Made by a program: the position numbers and the translations under genes. A model generated the notes under the pieces. It saw only the letters and a list, made by a program, of their open reading frames with translations, ran no database searches and was not told where the DNA came from. A stretch of DNA of 43,789 nucleotides, taken from assembly GCA_900299025.1 (NCBI GenBank), contig OMIE01000037.1, forward strand, positions 1 through 43,789. The letters are read 5' to 3'. This DNA comes from Burkholderiaceae bacterium (lineage in GTDB: Bacteria; Pseudomonadota; Gammaproteobacteria; Burkholderiales; Burkholderiaceae_E). Positions 26,523 through 35,318 of this stretch are shown piece after piece (the first letter of the stretch is position 1; the number at the start of each line of letters is the position of its first letter).

Positions 26523-27914
26523 TTAAGGATTTTCTTCAGAACGCGCACTGTCATATGCCGCGCGCGCAGGGTGGGTTAAAGGCAGGCGATCTGAACCAAA
26601 AAGCTTTCGCCGAATCGAGCCCTCTTCGTACTGCGTCTTGTAAGCACCCCGATCTTGAAGTGCTGGAACAACATGATCGATAAAGTCATCAAAGCATTCT
26701 GGCACAACCGTTCTGGAAAGGTTGATACCGTCAACGTCGCAGCTCACCTGCAGGTTCACAAGATAATCGGCAAGCTCTGAACCCGAACCAACGATAGGGG
26801 TTTGACGACTACCCAAAACCATTTGCCGCAGCAAGTCAGCCTTGGTCCACTGCTTGCCATGTTGTTGCATCACGGCTTGAACATTCGATTGGACTGCTTG
26901 ACTTTGCTGAACGGATGTTTGTACCGGTTCTTCGAGATCTACTTTTGCTAAGTCAACACCCATCGACGCTGACGCGTGGACAAGTGCTGCCTCCGAATCA
27001 ACATATTGTCTATACTCGTCATAGCGATCTCGCGCCTCTGCCTTCGTACCTGCGGCAATCAAGCTCGCACCGACAAAAATTTTGATATCTTCACCCTTGC
27101 GTCCGCAAGCGACGGCCTGTGCTCTAAAAGCCTTTGTCAGGGTGGCCAGTGCATCAAAACTTTGACCATTCAAAAAAATGCACTCAGCGTGCTTTCCAGC
27201 GAACGCTTGCCCACGGGTAGATGCTCCGGCTTGATAAAGCATAGGCGTTCGTTGAATCGATGGGCTACATAAGTGACGCGCATCAAGTCTGTATTGCTTG
27301 CCTTCATGCTTAATCGCCTGAACCTTAGCAGGGTCCGCATAGTCCCTTGAATCGAACGGCGAAGATAAGGCATCGTCAGCCCAGGAATCTTCCCAAAGCT
27401 TGTAGACAACCTCCATAAATTCGTCAGCCAAATCATAGCGATCATCATGCTTCATCTGTTGTTGGAACCCTTGAGCACGTGCAGCACTGTCAAGGTAACC
27501 CGTCACAATGTTCCAGGCAATTCGGCCTTGGGTTAAATGATCTAAGGTCGACATTCGTCGCGCGAAAAGATACGGCGATTCATAACTAAGGTTTACCGTC
27601 ACGCCAAAGCCAAGATGCCTTGTCACAAGCGCCATTGCAGGAATTATAAGCATTGGATCATTGACCGGGACTTGTACCGCAGATCGAATAGCAGCATCGG
27701 GACTGTTTTGATAAACATCATAAATACCGACAACGTCAGCAAGAAACAGTCCATCAAATAGGCCACGCTCGAGACGATGCGCATAATCGGTCCAATAGGC
27801 CAGGTGCTCGAAGTTTTTAGATCGATCTCTCGGATGACGCCAGAGACCTTGTTGGATATGGCCAAGACAACACATATCAAACGCATTGACGGCCAATGTT
27901 CGCGCTCTCATCAC
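26523..27914 (-). CDS. Flavin-dependent monooxygenase, NtaA/SnaA/DszA family
   Basis: A 463-residue luciferase-like TIM-barrel enzyme that uses reduced FMN from a separate reductase. Typical signatures are YWTDYAHRLERGLFDGLFLADVVG, LDHLTQGRIAWNIVTGYLDSAARAQG, YQAGASTRGQAFAGKHAE and the C-terminal VDGINLSRTVVPE. The family splits C-N or C-S bonds of nitrilotriacetate, EDTA, dibenzothiophene sulfone and similar compounds. The start overlaps the end of the coiled-coil gene by four bases. No flavin reductase gene is present in this operon. The substrate probably carries N or S and is further processed by the neighbouring hydrolases. Confidence 0.93.
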   Translation of the reverse strand: MMRARTLAVNAFDMCCLGHIQQGLWRHPRDRSKNFEHLAYWTDYAHRLERGLFDGLFLADVVGIYDVYQNSPDAAIRSAVQVPVNDPMLIIPAMALVTRHLGFGVTVNLSYESPYLFARRMSTLDHLTQGRIAWNIVTGYLDSAARAQGFQQQMKHDDRYDLADEFMEVVYKLWEDSWADDALSSPFDSRDYADPAKVQAIKHEGKQYRLDARHLCSPSIQRTPMLYQAGASTRGQAFAGKHAECIFLNGQSFDALATLTKAFRAQAVACGRKGEDIKIFVGASLIAAGTKAEARDRYDEYRQYVDSEAALVHASASMGVDLAKVDLEEPVQTSVQQSQAVQSNVQAVMQQHGKQWTKADLLRQMVLGSRQTPIVGSGSELADYLVNLQVSCDVDGINLSRTVVPECFDDFIDHVVPALQDRGAYKTQYEEGSIRRKLFGSDRLPLTHPARAAYDSARSEENP

Positions 27915-29347
27915 AGGGTGATCCTCAGCGCAGATTTCTCTTGTAAGTGCTCCACAACCCGCTGTAAGCGAGCAATCTCCTGGTGCAAGCTGTGAATTTG
28001 CTCAGCCTGCGCGGTCTGGCTGCCGTACTCATCAACGAGTCGGCGTACACCGTCGATCTGCCCGCTGACGTTACTCACACCGCTAGCAATCTCTTCAAGT
28101 TGCGACTTCTGCTCACGATACTGGTGTTGAGCAGATTGATTGCGGACAACAAACTGCTGCTCAAACCAAGAGCGCAAAGACTGATCGCGACGCTCAATGC
28201 TTTGCTTAAGCTCCTGATCCCTTTTCTCTATATCTTGTCGCATGACCAGGAGGTTTGAAGCGACTTGCTTCGCACTGTGCTCGAGCACCTCACCAAGTTC
28301 CGTAAAACTAGGCTCCCATTCCTGGGCTAGGAGGTCGGCGATGGCTCCAGGCATCCGCGCATCTGATTCAATCATCGCATCGGCATGTTGGCGCAACAAA
28401 GCTGCAAGCCGCTCGCCAAGCGATCTTGAGTGATCATGGAGTTCAGTGCGAAAAAGCTCCCTTGCGACATCTTGCAAGCGTGGCGCTAGCCTAAGTGTCT
28501 CGTCGATGAGGTCACGTAAATCGGCCACATCGTCTTGAACTTGAATAAGTTGCTCTTCGGTACTTAGCTCGTTAATCGAACGAGAGAGTTCTTCGAGTTG
28601 GGTGATCAGTGCAATCGAAGGATCGCTGCGCGAAATTAGTTGTTGCTGTTGATCTTCGATGCGTCGAAGACGGCCTTGAATCGATTGAAGCTGTTCCTGA
28701 TGACTATTTTGCTGTTTACCCATGAACTCCATCATGGTCGTGGCAAGTTTGAGCATCGCCTTGATTTCTTCATCCGCTGAAGCTTTCGATTGTGTCAAGG
28801 CTGCACGCTCGGAGACTTCGGACAATTTCCTCAGACCAGCGGCTACCTCCTCAAGGCGGGCAAGCGCAAGTTGTCTTTGTTGAGGCGCCTCTTGATCCTC
28901 AGGGTCTGGCTCGGCTTGTGCACTACTGCCAACAGGCACGGGGCGACCTGTACGCAATTCAGCGCCACGTCGAAATGCTTGCAGTGCCGCTTCGGCGTCT
29001 TCAAACTCTTCATCGATTCTAGATCCAACAACGGCACTGCTTGAACGGCTCGTACGCTTTACTTGGCGATCATGGCTTCTGGAGCTCCTGGATGCGCCAT
29101 GTTGTTCTAAAATCTGCACATCAAGTACCGCAGCCGACTGGTTGGCTTGATCGTGAGCTTGTTCGTGCTCCGTCTCTCGTTGCACCCTGATCCATTCCTT
29201 GGCCCACTTCGCCACAGTTCCTGGCGGCAGGGACATGGCTTTGTCTGCCGCCTGGTTCGAGCCTAGTTGCTGAACAAGCATCATGGCTTGTTCAAATTGC
29301 TCGTGTGTGAAACCGAGCCGTTGGTATGCCTGACTAGGTAGCCGCAT
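27911..29347 (-). CDS. Large coiled-coil protein with KfrA-like N-terminal DNA-binding region
   Basis: A 478-residue protein I cannot place firmly. Residues about 10-60 contain a predicted helix-turn-helix-like stretch (SNQAADKAMSLPPGTVAKWAKEW), reminiscent of the KfrA-type N-terminus of plasmid coiled-coil DNA-binding proteins. A polar, Gln- and Ser-rich linker follows to about 140. Then come long Leu/Gln/Glu-rich segments predicted as coiled coil, with a non-coiled part at about 320-360. No membrane segment is seen. Its ATG immediately follows the TAA of the upstream M20 gene, and its stop overlaps the monooxygenase start. It is thus embedded in a metabolic operon, unusual for such a protein. 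It could be a regulator, a scaffold or a nucleoid-linked factor. Confidence 0.75.
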   Translation of the reverse strand: MRLPSQAYQRLGFTHEQFEQAMMLVQQLGSNQAADKAMSLPPGTVAKWAKEWIRVQRETEHEQAHDQANQSAAVLDVQILEQHGASRSSRSHDRQVKRTSRSSSAVVGSRIDEEFEDAEAALQAFRRGAELRTGRPVPVGSSAQAEPDPEDQEAPQQRQLALARLEEVAAGLRKLSEVSERAALTQSKASADEEIKAMLKLATTMMEFMGKQQNSHQEQLQSIQGRLRRIEDQQQQLISRSDPSIALITQLEELSRSINELSTEEQLIQVQDDVADLRDLIDETLRLAPRLQDVARELFRTELHDHSRSLGERLAALLRQHADAMIESDARMPGAIADLLAQEWEPSFTELGEVLEHSAKQVASNLLVMRQDIEKRDQELKQSIERRDQSLRSWFEQQFVVRNQSAQHQYREQKSQLEEIASGVSNVSGQIDGVRRLVDEYGSQTAQAEQIHSLHQEIARLQRVVEHLQEKSALRITL

Positions 29348-30553
29348 TTAGTTAGCCTTTGGATTGAGGCTAAGCTTGCGCTCGACCGCCCGAACAAAAA
29401 ACGCTGCGCCCAGCGGTAAAGCTGCATCGTTAAAGTCATAAGAAGGGTTATGGACTTCGCATGCTCCCTCTTGGTCGCCATTACCGATGTTGATATAACA
29501 GCCCGGAACTTTTTGCAGCATGAAGGCAAAGTCCTCTGAACCCATTGCAAGCGGAGGATTTCGATGAACACGGTCCTTTCCAACGAGTTCTTCACAAACC
29601 GATGCGGCAAAGTCCGCTTCATCCTCGTCGTTAATAACCGGCGAGAAAATATTGCGAAATTCAACCTCGACACTTGCGCCGTGGGCCGCCGCAACACCGT
29701 GGGCAATGCGCTTCATGTTAGTTTCCATCAGATTCATAATCTCGGCTGAGAAGGCGCGTGCTGTACCCGCAAGCCTTGCGGTTTGCGGGATCACGTTATA
29801 AGCGTCCCCTGAATGAAACTGGCAGACTGACAACACAGCGGTCTCAACAGGTCGAACGTTGCGAGCAACAATCGCTTGAAGGTTCGAAACGATTTGTGCA
29901 CCAATTAAAATGGGATCAACACTTGATTCTGGCCTTGCACCATGAGACCCATAGCCTTTGATGTGAATGTCCCAGGATGCCGCGCTTGCCATCATGGGGC
30001 CGGCCTTCACATTGAAATGCCCCACGGGCAGCTTAGGGCGGTTGTGCATGCCGAAAATGCTGTCGCAAGGGAACCGTTCAAAGAGACCGTCGTCGATCAT
30101 GGCTAGCGCTCCACCAAGCCCTTCCTCGGCTGGCTGGAAAATGAAGTGAACGGTGCCGTCAAAACGCTTCGTCGCAGCGAGATGCTTGGCTGCGCCCAGG
30201 AGCATGGTTGTGTGACCATCATGGCCACAGGCGTGCATCAATCCCTTTTTACGCGAACAGTGAGCAAACTGATTCAATTCGAGAACTGGCAAGGCATCCA
30301 TATCAGCGCGTAAACCAATCTTTCGAGGTGAGCTCCCAACCTTGAGGACGCCAACAAGACCCGTTTTGCCAATGCCTCGATGTACCTCGATTCCCCATGA
30401 TTCCAGCCGCCGCGCAACAAGATCGGAGGTTCGGGTTTCTTCAAAGCCCAATTCCGGGTTGGCATGGATGTCACGGCGCCAGGCCGTCATTTCCTCATGT
30501 TGCTGGCCAATTTGATCAAGAATGTATTGCGAGACTTTTTCCGGTGCGTTCAT
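29348..30553 (-). CDS. M20 peptidase, hippurate hydrolase/aminoacylase type
   Basis: A 401-residue amidohydrolase. The ATG at 30553 (MNAPEKVSQY) is chosen because AAAGGA lies just upstream and it gives the normal family N-terminus; the frame extends 56 codons further out without support. Motifs are IHANPELGFEE, IGLRADMDALPV, LMHACGHDGHTTMLLGAA, FQPAEEGLGGA, the HNRP segment GMHNRPKLPVG, and GSEDFAFML near the end. Members hydrolyse N-acyl amino acids such as hippurate, or related amides. It is the first gene of the five-gene operon down to 24313 and is divergent from glucose-6-phosphate isomerase. Confidence 0.93.
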   Translation of the reverse strand: MNAPEKVSQYILDQIGQQHEEMTAWRRDIHANPELGFEETRTSDLVARRLESWGIEVHRGIGKTGLVGVLKVGSSPRKIGLRADMDALPVLELNQFAHCSRKKGLMHACGHDGHTTMLLGAAKHLAATKRFDGTVHFIFQPAEEGLGGALAMIDDGLFERFPCDSIFGMHNRPKLPVGHFNVKAGPMMASAASWDIHIKGYGSHGARPESSVDPILIGAQIVSNLQAIVARNVRPVETAVLSVCQFHSGDAYNVIPQTARLAGTARAFSAEIMNLMETNMKRIAHGVAAAHGASVEVEFRNIFSPVINDEDEADFAASVCEELVGKDRVHRNPPLAMGSEDFAFMLQKVPGCYINIGNGDQEGACEVHNPSYDFNDAALPLGAAFFVRAVERKLSLNPKAN

Positions 30554-30620
30554 TGGTTTCCTTTGCGTTAGGCGGGCTTGGTGTACATTTGACTTGCAGT
30601 TTATCGGTCCGCTTCGGATT

Positions 30621-32303
30621 ATGTCCAAACCAATGTTTATGAATCGAAAATCTTCCACGAATCTGACTAAAAGTGCGCCATGGTTCGGTGCCGATGACAT
30701 GTCTGACTCAGGCAAGACCATTGCTCAGAAGCTGCAAGCCCACGCTCAAAGACTCAACGAAGGCCAATCTTGGGTTAAGGCAGCGCTTGGCGCGACACCG
30801 GCACAAAGCTTTCTTCGTGAGGTAGCAGGGCTGCGGGTCGATGCGTCTCGTCAGCCTTGGGACCAGGCACTTCGAAGGGATCTGACGACGTGGTCTCTCC
30901 AGAGGGGTCTTGATACCTTTCGTAACGCACAGTTTGCTGGCGAGCAAGTCAATAGGAGTGAGGCGAGGGCTGCAAGACATTGTCTCCTGAGGGCTCCCGA
31001 TCATGTTCTTAACGCAAAGCATCAGTCAGCACTTGCAGCCACTCGGCTTCGATTTCTTGAGGTTGCCGATAAGATTAGACAGGATCCAAACATCAAGCAT
31101 GTCATTCACATCGGCATAGGCGGATCAGATCTTGGTCCGAGGCTATTGGTGCAGGCGCTTTCATCCATACACGCTTCGGGACTTGACGCCCGAGCCGCCA
31201 AGCAGCCAGATATCCATTTTGCTGGCAATGGCGACTTACATGAGCTCGAAGCGGTTATTGCAAGACTTAATCCTTATGACGTCCAGATCGTTCTATGTTC
31301 GAAATCTTTTTCCACAGCAGAGACCTTAGTCAATGCTGAACGCCTTAAGGCTTGGATGAATAACGAATCGCAGGACTTGTTTAAGGCTCGGTCGATAGCA
31401 ATTACCGCAAATATCAAGGCAGCACAGGCATTTGGCGTTTCTGACTGCTTTGATTTTCCTGATTGGGTCGGCGGCCGATTCTCACTGTGGTCACCAATTG
31501 GTTTAAGTGCAGCGGTTGCGATTGGTTCTGAGGGTTTTAAGTCCTTGCTCAATGGAGCATGGGATATGGACAGGCATTGGCTGGAGTCAGATCCCTATGA
31601 AAATCTTCCCTGGCAGTTAGGTTTACTCGATGTATGGCATCGAAATGCCATGCATTACAACACGCGTTGCGTGGTTCCCTACGACGCCCGTCTATCGCGA
31701 TTCCCTGCCTACTTGCAGCAGCTCGAAATGGAAAGCAATGGTAAATCGGTTGATCAGGCAGGGCGGGCTATTCACCACGCAAGCGCCGGACTTGTCTGGG
31801 GCGAACCAGGAACCAACGCGCAGCATTCATTTTTTCAGTGGTTGCATCAAGGGACGGAACCCACACCTGTGGAGTTCATTATGATTGAAAGGCCAGATCA
31901 CAGCGATCATGCAGCGCATCGTAAATTATTAGCCAATGCGCTCGGGCAATCGCTCGCTTTGCTTAAGGGTAAGTCTCTTGACCAGGCCAGTGCAGAATCC
32001 GTCAAGCTAGCCAATCCAAGCTGGAGTCGCGAGCAACTCGCTGCGCACCGCACATTTCAAGGAGGGCGCGCTAGTACGATTATTTCTCTCAACCGGCTTG
32101 ATCCAAGCTCACTTGGCGCGCTTATTTCGCTTTTTGAGCACCGCGTTGAAGTCGCCGGTTTCTTGTGGGGTATTAACTCCTTTGATCAATGGGGGGTTGA
32201 ACTCGGTAAAGAGCTTGCAATTGATATAGAAAATCACATGAATTCGAGCCAGATTCATCCAGACCCCCAAACAGCCCTTTGGATTAAACTGCTCGAGGTC
32301 TAA
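30621..32303 (+). CDS. pgi: Glucose-6-phosphate isomerase
   Basis: This cytoplasmic enzyme interconverts glucose 6-phosphate and fructose 6-phosphate. Family signatures are clear: VIHIGIGGSDLGPRLLVQAL, SKSFSTAETLVNA, WVGGRFSLWSPIGLSAAVAIG, GEPGTNAQHSFFQWLHQGT and INSFDQWGVELGKEL. The start is uncertain: ATG codons at 30621, 30633, 30639 and 30699 are all possible and none has a strong ribosome-binding site. The last would give about 534 residues and aligns best with the usual N-terminus; the frame is also open upstream of 30621. The gene stands opposite the M20 operon and just before a small secreted-protein gene. Confidence 0.95.
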   Translation: MSKPMFMNRKSSTNLTKSAPWFGADDMSDSGKTIAQKLQAHAQRLNEGQSWVKAALGATPAQSFLREVAGLRVDASRQPWDQALRRDLTTWSLQRGLDTFRNAQFAGEQVNRSEARAARHCLLRAPDHVLNAKHQSALAATRLRFLEVADKIRQDPNIKHVIHIGIGGSDLGPRLLVQALSSIHASGLDARAAKQPDIHFAGNGDLHELEAVIARLNPYDVQIVLCSKSFSTAETLVNAERLKAWMNNESQDLFKARSIAITANIKAAQAFGVSDCFDFPDWVGGRFSLWSPIGLSAAVAIGSEGFKSLLNGAWDMDRHWLESDPYENLPWQLGLLDVWHRNAMHYNTRCVVPYDARLSRFPAYLQQLEMESNGKSVDQAGRAIHHASAGLVWGEPGTNAQHSFFQWLHQGTEPTPVEFIMIERPDHSDHAAHRKLLANALGQSLALLKGKSLDQASAESVKLANPSWSREQLAAHRTFQGGRASTIISLNRLDPSSLGALISLFEHRVEVAGFLWGINSFDQWGVELGKELAIDIENHMNSSQIHPDPQTALWIKLLEV

Positions 32304-32308
32304 GAACC

Positions 32309-32671
32309 ATGAAGACTAAATCGATCAAGTTAGCCCTCATACTTACATGCTTAGCCGCAAATTTTGCGGGCCTAGCGTTCGCCCAAATTTGCCCACACGA
32401 TCGATATTGTTCTCGAGGACTCGATTTATACCGCTATCCATTTCAACAGCATAGCGCCTTGAATTTTGACCAAGTCTGGCGCCCGCCCGTTTTGACGGGA
32501 TATCAAATGCGGCGTGATTGGTTTGATGCTGCGGCAAATCCATTTCGATGGGACCGTGGTCCAATGACTGGGGTGGGTTCGCCTCAAGTACTTACGAATC
32601 CCTACGGAACCGGCGACCCATTTCACAGTCCAAGGCTCAGCATGAGTCAGCCGATAGGCATGCGGCGCTGA
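32309..32671 (+). CDS. Small secreted protein, unknown function
   Basis: A 120-residue protein with a clear Sec signal peptide (MKTKSIKLALILTCLAA, probable cleavage after GLAFA). The mature part is rich in Pro, Arg, Tyr and Phe, with two cysteines close together (ICPHDRYC) that may form a disulfide. Its C-terminal half contains several short, low-complexity Gly-Pro segments. No family is recognised. It starts five bases after pgi and is probably read from the same transcript. The next 100 bases, to the convergent OmpA gene, show no gene or clear terminator. Confidence 0.65.
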   Translation: MKTKSIKLALILTCLAANFAGLAFAQICPHDRYCSRGLDLYRYPFQQHSALNFDQVWRPPVLTGYQMRRDWFDAAANPFRWDRGPMTGVGSPQVLTNPYGTGDPFHSPRLSMSQPIGMRR

Positions 32672-32771
32672 GTTGAGCTGGCCACTAGCGTGCTGACGTG
32701 CCCGTGGGGCAGTCATTAGTCATATAGCACTAAGCAGGATCGGCAAGAAAAGCAATTATTGCGAGGATGAC

Positions 32772-33542
32772 TTAGACACCTACCTTGATACGTACCCTCC
32801 GGTTGGCTGCCGCTTTGGGGTCTTGAGGGTATAGAAGTTCGGCGAAGCCTTTGCCAGTGCTGCGAAGACGGTTTACGCTAACCCCTTGGGTTACCAAAAA
32901 ATCGACAACCGATTGTGCGCGTCTCGCAGAAAGTTGATCGTTGTAAGTTTTATTTCCAACGCCGTCGGTATGGCCCTCAACAACAAAACGAAGACTTTGC
33001 AATTGAGGAGCATTCAAGGCCTTGGCTAAGCGTTCGAGTAGCCCTTTGCTCTCTTCCAAAATGGTTGCTGAGTCAAAGGCAAACTGTATGGTCAGGTCGA
33101 CCATTGCTCCAGCATTATTCAGGCCTGGCGGGCTTTGCAATTGTTTTGCAGGATCCTGAATCGAACCCGTGGCAGCCGCTGGGCTGTTTGGTCCCCCAGG
33201 GCTCGCCTTATTCAAAGACTGTGCATTAGTCACTGTACTTGGGGATCCCGGCTGACTCGTGCCGCCGGATAAAGCCTTAATCATGTCTTCGACTGACATG
33301 TCCGATGAAGGCGCCTTCACGGCGCCGGAAGCTGACTGAGCAGTGGAGGCCTGATTCGCTGAGGCTCCCGCAGATTGGGCCTCTAACACTCTTGGGCCAC
33401 TGTTTGGAGCTTGAATCGGCGCTATAGACCCTGCGGCCGGAGCTCTTGGTGCCTCTCGGAAACCTTGAGCAAGTGACACTTCGCACACAAGACACGAAAT
33501 GAGCAGGCCTAGCACAGCCCCAATAGACGTCTTTTCCACCAC
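32772..33542 (-). CDS. OmpA-family peptidoglycan-binding protein
   Basis: The GTG at 33542 is chosen: GGGAG lies seven bases upstream inside the end of the asparaginase gene, and it gives a normal signal peptide (IGAVLGLLISCLVCEVSLAQ). The 256-residue protein has a long Ala/Ser/Pro/Gly-rich spacer (about 30-150). It ends in an OmpA C-terminal domain with IQFAFDSATI, VVEGHTDGVGNKTYN, QLSARRAQSVVDFL and NRRVRIKVGV. Such domains grip peptidoglycan from the periplasm. There is no beta-barrel portion. The gene follows asparaginase with a one-base gap, a curious pairing with a cytoplasmic CoA-transferase operon. Confidence 0.88.
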   Translation of the reverse strand: MVEKTSIGAVLGLLISCLVCEVSLAQGFREAPRAPAAGSIAPIQAPNSGPRVLEAQSAGASANQASTAQSASGAVKAPSSDMSVEDMIKALSGGTSQPGSPSTVTNAQSLNKASPGGPNSPAAATGSIQDPAKQLQSPPGLNNAGAMVDLTIQFAFDSATILEESKGLLERLAKALNAPQLQSLRFVVEGHTDGVGNKTYNDQLSARRAQSVVDFLVTQGVSVNRLRSTGKGFAELLYPQDPKAAANRRVRIKVGV

Positions 33543-33543
33543 C

Positions 33544-34542
33544 TTATTGCTCCCAAAAGCTATCGAGCCAGTTCTGGCATTCGGTTGGGCTGAGCCCCTT
33601 TGCGATTGCAACCATCATGGCAATCCTCAGTTTGTGCGCCTGAAGTCCTTTAGCCGTGATGATCGACAGCTCATCGTCCTGGAACATACCGCTATTTCTT
33701 GTGATCGAACCCGGAATCCAGCGACTGCAGCGGCCGAGCCAGACGCCATGCTCACGAAGCCGCTTGAGGCTATCCCGAACGCCAGGAGGCGCATTACCAT
33801 TACCAAGACCAGCATGCACTATAGCCTTGGCACCTGCTGCCACAAAAGCCTTAATCGCTACATCGTCTGCACCCGCATAGGCGCTCATTAAATCAACTCG
33901 GGGCAATAGCGCATCAGGCAAAAGCTTCAGGGGTGTGACGCGATGTACCGGTCGGAACCATCTTAAAGCACTGTCGGCAACTTCGCCCAGCGCACCTTCA
34001 AAACCGCTGTCGAACGCCTCAACACTACTAACATGACGCTTGGTAACCAATAGGGCGCTGTGAACTCTTCCGTTCATCACAACCATGGTTCCGCGGCCCA
34101 TGGCGGCCTTGTGAGCGGCTACGGTGCAAGCGTCTATGATGTTAGTGGGCCCATCAGCGGAATAAGCGGTAGCAGGGCGCATGGCTCCAATGACGATGAC
34201 AGGCTTGGTTGATTGCACAGTAAGATGCAAAAAGCAAGCCGTCTCTTCTAAGCTGTCCGTACCATGGGTAATAACGGCTGCATGAACCGTGGGGTCCGAC
34301 AAGCTTGACTCCACGAGCTGTAACAACTCAAGCCAGTGGTTGGGAGTCACATCGTAGCTCCCAAGCTGAAACGCCTGCATTGTATTAAATGTATAACGTT
34401 CTGAGAGTTCGGGGATTGCAGCAAGGATTGCGTCTACCCCAAGGCTGCCAGGTGTGTAGCGCGTGGCGCTTGTGGGCGACGCAGCGCTGCCAGCGATTGT
34501 GCCACCAGTACCGATCAAGGCGATGTTTGGACGGCTCGTCAT
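33544..34542 (-). CDS. L-asparaginase (AnsA/AnsB family)
   Basis: A 332-residue enzyme with the two catalytic threonine motifs: T15 in GTGGTIAG and T95-D96 in THGTDSLEET. K168 lies in VTKRHVSSVEAFDS. IGAMRPATAYSADGPTN is also conserved. It hydrolyses asparagine (and often glutamine) to aspartate and ammonia. No signal peptide is seen, unlike the periplasmic type II enzyme, so a cytoplasmic location is likely. The start is two bases after the CoA-transferase B subunit gene. Its place among acyl-CoA genes suggests that the real substrate may be another amide. Confidence 0.93.
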   Translation of the reverse strand: MTSRPNIALIGTGGTIAGSAASPTSATRYTPGSLGVDAILAAIPELSERYTFNTMQAFQLGSYDVTPNHWLELLQLVESSLSDPTVHAAVITHGTDSLEETACFLHLTVQSTKPVIVIGAMRPATAYSADGPTNIIDACTVAAHKAAMGRGTMVVMNGRVHSALLVTKRHVSSVEAFDSGFEGALGEVADSALRWFRPVHRVTPLKLLPDALLPRVDLMSAYAGADDVAIKAFVAAGAKAIVHAGLGNGNAPPGVRDSLKRLREHGVWLGRCSRWIPGSITRNSGMFQDDELSIITAKGLQAHKLRIAMMVAIAKGLSPTECQNWLDSFWEQ

Positions 34543-34544
34543 AC

Positions 34545-35318
34545 TTAGTTACCTACAAGCTGTGAAGCGAAATGAGGGTAGGTTTCGCCAATCTCTCGTT
34601 TCACACGATCTCTTATCAAAGCCAAGCGATCATCGCTAGGGTCCGGTGTAAATCCTAGATCATCGGCCAGGTCGAAATCGAAACCAGTCTGATCTCTAAT
34701 CTCATCAAGTTGGTGGCCGGGGTGAATGCTCTTTAACTTGAAACGGCGGCGCAAGGGATCAAAGTGAAACAGGCATAGGCCAGTTAACAAAGCGACTGGT
34801 CCGCCAGGCCGATAATCCCCATCACCGCGGTAACTACTCGCGGAAACAAAATCAACTTTTGGAACAAAAACTCGGCGACTATGCTCTTCACGAAACAAAA
34901 TGACCCGAGGGACTAAGTGGTAAAGATAAGCGGATCCGAACGATCCAGGCCAACGAACCTCACTTTGCGGGTAGGCGCCAGATCCAACAAGATTAATATT
35001 TGCTTGACCATCGATTTGACCACCACCGAGAAAAAATGCGTCGATCCTACCGGTCGCCGCCATGTCAAAGAGTTCAACGCCACCGTTGGTAAATGCATTA
35101 TGTTTCTTAGAACCCAAGATTGAAACACGGGTTTGCTGTTTCGGAGCATCACGCTCACTTAAGGCTCTCGCAAGTAGTGCACCGCTGCCGGGAATGGGCG
35201 AGGATGCACCAACAGCAACGTGGCGCACACCTTTTAGCAAACCGGCAATTACATGAATCAATCGCTCTACCGCTAAGATGCCCGATGCAGGCTGATCGTT
35301 GCTGAGATACGAAGTCAT
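34545..35318 (-). CDS. CoA-transferase beta subunit, GctB/IpdB-like
   Basis: A 257-residue class I CoA-transferase-fold subunit. It contains VAVGASSPIPGSGALLARAL near residue 35, and NGGVELFDMAATGRIDAFFLGGGQID, INLVGSG and VTxx-type Rossmann features common to glutaconate CoA-transferase B and the ring hydrolase IpdB. The catalytic glutamate of true transferases (motif ExG in the early loop) is not visible; ASSPIPGSG occupies that region. The pair may therefore be a hydrolase, as in IpdAB, rather than a transferase; that is inference. The ATG overlaps the end of the alpha subunit gene. Confidence 0.85.
   Translation of the reverse strand: MTSYLSNDQPASGILAVERLIHVIAGLLKGVRHVAVGASSPIPGSGALLARALSERDAPKQQTRVSILGSKKHNAFTNGGVELFDMAATGRIDAFFLGGGQIDGQANINLVGSGAYPQSEVRWPGSFGSAYLYHLVPRVILFREEHSRRVFVPKVDFVSASSYRGDGDYRPGGPVALLTGLCLFHFDPLRRRFKLKSIHPGHQLDEIRDQTGFDFDLADDLGFTPDPSDDRLALIRDRVKREIGETYPHFASQLVGN

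Noticed and set aside
30554-30721. Longer N-terminus for the M20 hippurate-hydrolase-type gene
   Set aside because: The extension overlaps the divergent pgi start region and lacks family similarity; ATG 30553 has a good Shine-Dalgarno.
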